This document shows positions 37,851-40,238 of a stretch of 40,238 nt of DNA, piece after piece. A program made the position numbers and the translations under genes. Origin of the DNA: Acidimicrobiia bacterium (GTDB lineage: Bacteria; Actinomycetota; Acidimicrobiia; IMCC26256; PALSA-555). Location of the stretch: the NCBI GenBank assembly GCA_040881685.1, contig JBBECS010000053.1, positions 154,924-195,161 on the forward strand, written 5' to 3'. Below the pieces are notes generated by a model, which saw only the letters and a program-made list of their open reading frames with translations, did not search any database and was not told the DNA's origin. The first letter of the stretch is position 1. The number at the start of each line of letters is the position of its first letter.

Positions 37851-39917
37851 GTGGTGCAGCGGGTCGTCGTAGCGACCGACCGATCGGAGACGGCTGCGCG
37901 CGCGGTTCAATGGGCGGCCGACCTGGCGGCCAGGTACGCAGCCGACCTCGTGCTCGTGCAAGTGCTCCCGGCCGAGCCGGATCCGGGCACGGAGGGACTC
38001 CCCGAGGTCAAGCCCCGCGTCGATCTCGCCGCGGGCGTGCTCGCGCGGGAGGTCAGCGACCTCGCCGGACCCAGGGGCAAGGCCCGAGTGGTCGTGGGCG
38101 ACGATCCCGCCGTCGCGATCCTGCGCGTCGCCGACGAGGAGCACGCGGACCTCGTCGTCGTGGGAAACGCGGGGATGGCGGGGCGCAAGAAGTTCCTGCT
38201 CGCCAACGTGCCCAACCGCATCACCCACCTCGCGCGCTGCACGGTGATCGTCGTGAACACGTCGGGAGCCGTCATGCGCGGTGGCGCGCCGCCACCCGTG
38301 ATCGACCTGCCTCCGCCGCCCGACGAGGACGAGGAGCCGCTGCTCACCGCACGCGCAGCCACGATCGCAAAGGTCGCGACCAAGCACGGGTTCAAGGAGC
38401 TGTGGTCGCGCATCGGGCATCACGACGACCCTGACGTCCGCGCGAGCGCGCGCCGGCTCCGGAGCGCGCTCGAAGAGCTCGGCCCCACGTTCTGCAAGCT
38501 CGGGCAGATCCTGTCGACGCGGCCCGACCTCGTTCCGGCCGAGGTGATCGACGAGCTCGCGACGCTGCGCGACCAGGTCCCGCCACTCAGCGAGAACGAA
38601 GTGGTCGAGGTGATGGAGCAGGAGCTCGGCGTGCCGTGGGAGGACGTCTTCGACACGATCGAACCCGAGCCGCTCGCCTGCGGGACGATCGCCCAAGTCC
38701 ACCGGGCGACCCTTGCCAACGGTGAGCGAGTCGTCGTGAAGGTGCAACGGCCGACGGCGCGTGAAGAGATCACTCGCGACCTCGGACTCCTCGAGGTGTT
38801 CGCGCGCAAGAGCGGATCGCGGCCAGCGCTGCGCCAGATCGTTGATCCGGCCGCGGTCGTCGAGCACCTCTCCGAGTCACTCCAACGCGAGCTCGACTTC
38901 CGGCTCGAGGCGGCGAACATCCTGAGGATGGACGCGCTCCTCGAGCGCTATCCGCGCCTGGCCGTACCCGAGGTCTACACGGACCTCTCCACCGACCGCC
39001 TGCTCGTGATGCAAGAGGTGCAGGGCGGGCCGATGGGGAGCGCGCCCGAGGGTCCAGCGCGCAAGGAAGCGGCGCGTCAGCTCCTCGAGTCGTACTACCG
39101 CCAGATCCTCACCGAAGGCTTCTTCCACGCCGACCCGCACCCCGGCAACCTCAAGTGGTGGGACGGGAAGATCTACTTCCTCGACTTCGGGATGGTCGGC
39201 GAGGTCGGGCCGCAGCTTCGCGACGGGCTCATGCTGATGCTCCTCGCGTTCTGGCGCGAAGACGTCGAGTTCCTGGCCGACGTCACGCTGATGATCTCCG
39301 GTGAGGAGGAGCGACCCAACCTCGACCTCACCGACTATCGCGAGGAGATCGGCTCGCTCGTCACGCGATACCGACATCTCCCGTTGCGCGAGATCCAGCT
39401 CGGACCGATGCTCCAGGACATCACGACCATCTCCATTCGCCACGGCGTGTCGCTGCCGGCGCCGCTCGTGCTCACCGGCAAGGCGCTCGCGCAGGTGCAG
39501 CTCGCGACCGCCGAGCTCGATCCCGACCTCGACCCGTTCTCGGTCGCGGGCAGCTTCATGGCCAAGTCGGCATTCGACCGGCTGCGCAACGTGGCCGACC
39601 CGCAGACCGTGCTCTACGAGTCCCAGAAGATCAAGGTTCGCGTGGGTCGCCTCATCGAGTCGTTCGAGCGCCTCACCGGCGCGCGCCCCGGTCCCAAGCT
39701 CCAGGTGCACTTCCGCGGCATCGAAGGGATCGAGGTCGGCGTGCGACGCGCGACGCGTCGGGTCTCGTTGGCGATCGTGGCCGCCGGATCGTTCATCGCA
39801 ACGGCCATGACGGCCGACTCGGGCAGCGTCGGTTCGTGGGTGCCGATCGCGTTCGGCGCCGTGGCGGGGCTGCTGACCCTCGGGCTGGTCGTGGACCTCG
39901 CACGGCCCGGTCGCTGA
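37851..39917 (+). CDS. UspA-UbiB (ABC1/AarF kinase-like) fusion protein
   Basis: A 688-residue fusion. Residues 1-137 are a universal stress protein domain (RVVVATDRSETAARAVQWAADLA; VVVGNAGMAGRKKFLLANVPNR). A Pro/Asp/Glu linker (147-163) joins it to an ABC1/UbiB atypical kinase. The kinase has KLGQ (216-219), the nucleotide loop ACGTIAQVH (277-285), Lys297 in VVVKVQRP, FFHADPHPGN (424-433) and DFG (445-447). Two helices end the protein (about 631-680). UbiB/COQ8 proteins help isoprenoid-quinone synthesis, perhaps by moving lipid intermediates. The usual Ala-rich loop (AAAS) reads ACGT here. GTG 37851 is preceded by purine-rich AAAGGATGGGGA. An internal Met at 142 could give a kinase-only product. 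Confidence 0.92.
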   Translation: MVQRVVVATDRSETAARAVQWAADLAARYAADLVLVQVLPAEPDPGTEGLPEVKPRVDLAAGVLAREVSDLAGPRGKARVVVGDDPAVAILRVADEEHADLVVVGNAGMAGRKKFLLANVPNRITHLARCTVIVVNTSGAVMRGGAPPPVIDLPPPPDEDEEPLLTARAATIAKVATKHGFKELWSRIGHHDDPDVRASARRLRSALEELGPTFCKLGQILSTRPDLVPAEVIDELATLRDQVPPLSENEVVEVMEQELGVPWEDVFDTIEPEPLACGTIAQVHRATLANGERVVVKVQRPTAREEITRDLGLLEVFARKSGSRPALRQIVDPAAVVEHLSESLQRELDFRLEAANILRMDALLERYPRLAVPEVYTDLSTDRLLVMQEVQGGPMGSAPEGPARKEAARQLLESYYRQILTEGFFHADPHPGNLKWWDGKIYFLDFGMVGEVGPQLRDGLMLMLLAFWREDVEFLADVTLMISGEEERPNLDLTDYREEIGSLVTRYRHLPLREIQLGPMLQDITTISIRHGVSLPAPLVLTGKALAQVQLATAELDPDLDPFSVAGSFMAKSAFDRLRNVADPQTVLYESQKIKVRVGRLIESFERLTGARPGPKLQVHFRGIEGIEVGVRRATRRVSLAIVAAGSFIATAMTADSGSVGSWVPIAFGAVAGLLTLGLVVDLARPGR

Positions 39918-39925
39918 CGCGCCGG

Positions 39926-40066
39926 TTACGCAGCGCTCTCGCGCTTGGTGCTGCGGCGCGTGCTGCGCACGACGAGACGCTCGATCGCGAACACGATCAC
40001 GCCCATCACGACCCCCATGATCACGCGATCGACGGGTCGCGCCACGCGGCGGAAGCGATTGCCCAC
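39926..40066 (-). CDS. 46-residue single-helix membrane protein
   Basis: A small open frame starting at GTG 40066 and ending TAA 39926. It encodes a basic N-terminus (GNRFRRVARPVDR), one hydrophobic helix (VIMGVVMGVIVFAIERLVV) and a basic, Ser/Thr-rich tail (RSTRRSTKRESAA). A TAGTCT box lies six bases before the GTG, the same layout as other genes here, which supports expression. It is convergent with the UspA-UbiB gene (8-base gap). It may be a membrane microprotein; no family is recognised. Confidence 0.6.
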   Translation of the reverse strand: MGNRFRRVARPVDRVIMGVVMGVIVFAIERLVVRSTRRSTKRESAA

Positions 40067-40072
40067 GGCGTC

Positions 40073-40090
40073 AGACTAGAACCCTACGAT
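40073..40090. promoter_or_regulatory. Back-to-back leaderless -10 boxes
   Basis: TAGTCT (40073-40078, minus) lies six bases before GTG 40066, and TACGAT (40085-40090, plus) lies six bases before GTG 40097. Only 30 bases separate the two start codons, so both mRNAs should begin at their start codons. Confidence 0.6.
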
Positions 40091-40096
40091 CAGCAG

Positions 40097-40238
40097 GTGG
40101 ACGAGCCGGCCGATCGCGCTGCGCTGCGTCAGCTCGTCGAGGCGTACGCGCACGGCGTCGACCGTCGCGAGCCCGAGGCGGTTGCCGCGCTCTTCTGTGA
40201 GGACGGCGTGCTCGCGATCTACGAGGGGGATCCCGACC
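40097..40238 (+). CDS. SnoaL-like / NTF2-fold protein (partial, cut by window end)
   Basis: The first 47 codons of a gene that runs off the window. The product begins DEPADRAALRQLVEAYAHGVDRREPEAVAALFCEDGVLAIYEG. This is the N-terminal helix-helix-strand pattern of SnoaL-like (nuclear transport factor 2 family) domains: an alpha-helix, an Asp-rich turn and an LF-x-EDGVL strand. GTG 40097 follows a TACGAT box by six bases. The family includes dehydratases, cyclases and non-enzymatic binding proteins; the missing part is needed to say more. Confidence 0.75.
   Translation, partial: MDEPADRAALRQLVEAYAHGVDRREPEAVAALFCEDGVLAIYEGDPD

Noticed and set aside
1-40238. tRNA, rRNA, IS element, prophage or toxin-antitoxin modules
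   Set aside because: No cloverleaf, rRNA block, transposase, integrase or typical toxin-antitoxin pair was found on either strand by eye.

Overview
The window is GC-rich, densely packed bacterial DNA with about 38 protein genes, frequent GTG and TTG starts, and many 4-base start/stop overlaps. Several families point to an Actinomycetota: two mycothiol-type DinB/maleylpyruvate-isomerase-like proteins, an F420-type luciferase-like oxidoreductase, a DUF222/HNH (13E12-type) protein and many acyl-CoA enzymes. A member of class Acidimicrobiia is my best guess, but this is inference and not a 16S result. No rRNA, tRNA, prophage, IS element or CRISPR array was seen. No gap without a gene exceeds about 180 bases. 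The annotation rests on reading the sequence only, with no database search.

Layout. 1-4211: a crotonase, an MFS exporter, a DinB-like protein and MsrA on the minus strand, then a flavin-reductase-like protein. 4235-9221: a lysine-rich histone-like protein facing a plus-strand run of UbiA prenyltransferase, an MGDG-synthase-like glycosyltransferase fused to a degenerate NodB-like domain, an intact NodB deacetylase and a DMT transporter; this looks like an envelope glycolipid or polysaccharide locus. 9225-12905: an F420-type oxidoreductase and an acyl-CoA dehydrogenase diverge from a CrtQ/CrtO-like glycosyltransferase and acyltransferase pair. 12910-18880: signalling and surface genes on the minus strand, namely an ECF sigma factor with two beta-propeller proteins, a VOC protein, a YihY membrane protein, and one protein that joins an ECF sigma factor, a zinc anti-sigma motif, a membrane helix and an extracellular domain. 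18989-19995: lysoplasmalogenase, a structured intergenic RNA candidate and a small CxxC protein.

19992-26917 is a minus-strand cofactor block. A clear TPP riboswitch leads thiN-thiB-thiP-thiQ (thiamine uptake and pyrophosphorylation), then a response regulator and histidine kinase, then ribB (riboflavin). 26984-34416: a histidine phosphatase, a second DinB-like protein, a YncE-like lipoprotein, an amino-acid dehydrogenase coupled to RNase D, a small membrane protein, and a 2-hydroxy-acid oxidase coupled to a GlcF-like iron-sulfur protein. 34435-40238: a DUF222/HNH protein, an alpha/beta hydrolase, two subunits (S and M) of a molybdenum hydroxylase without its large subunit, a UspA-UbiB fusion, a 46-residue membrane protein and the start of a SnoaL-like gene.

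Two features recur. Many first genes of transcription units have a TANNNT box 6-8 bases before the start codon, the layout of leaderless transcription, and this settles several start choices. Convergent genes are packed so tightly that two pairs share one CTAG for both stop codons. The most unusual items are the sigma/anti-sigma/membrane fusion, the glycosyltransferase with a dead deacetylase domain beside a live one, the UspA-UbiB fusion, and the switch-like RNA before the CxxC protein.
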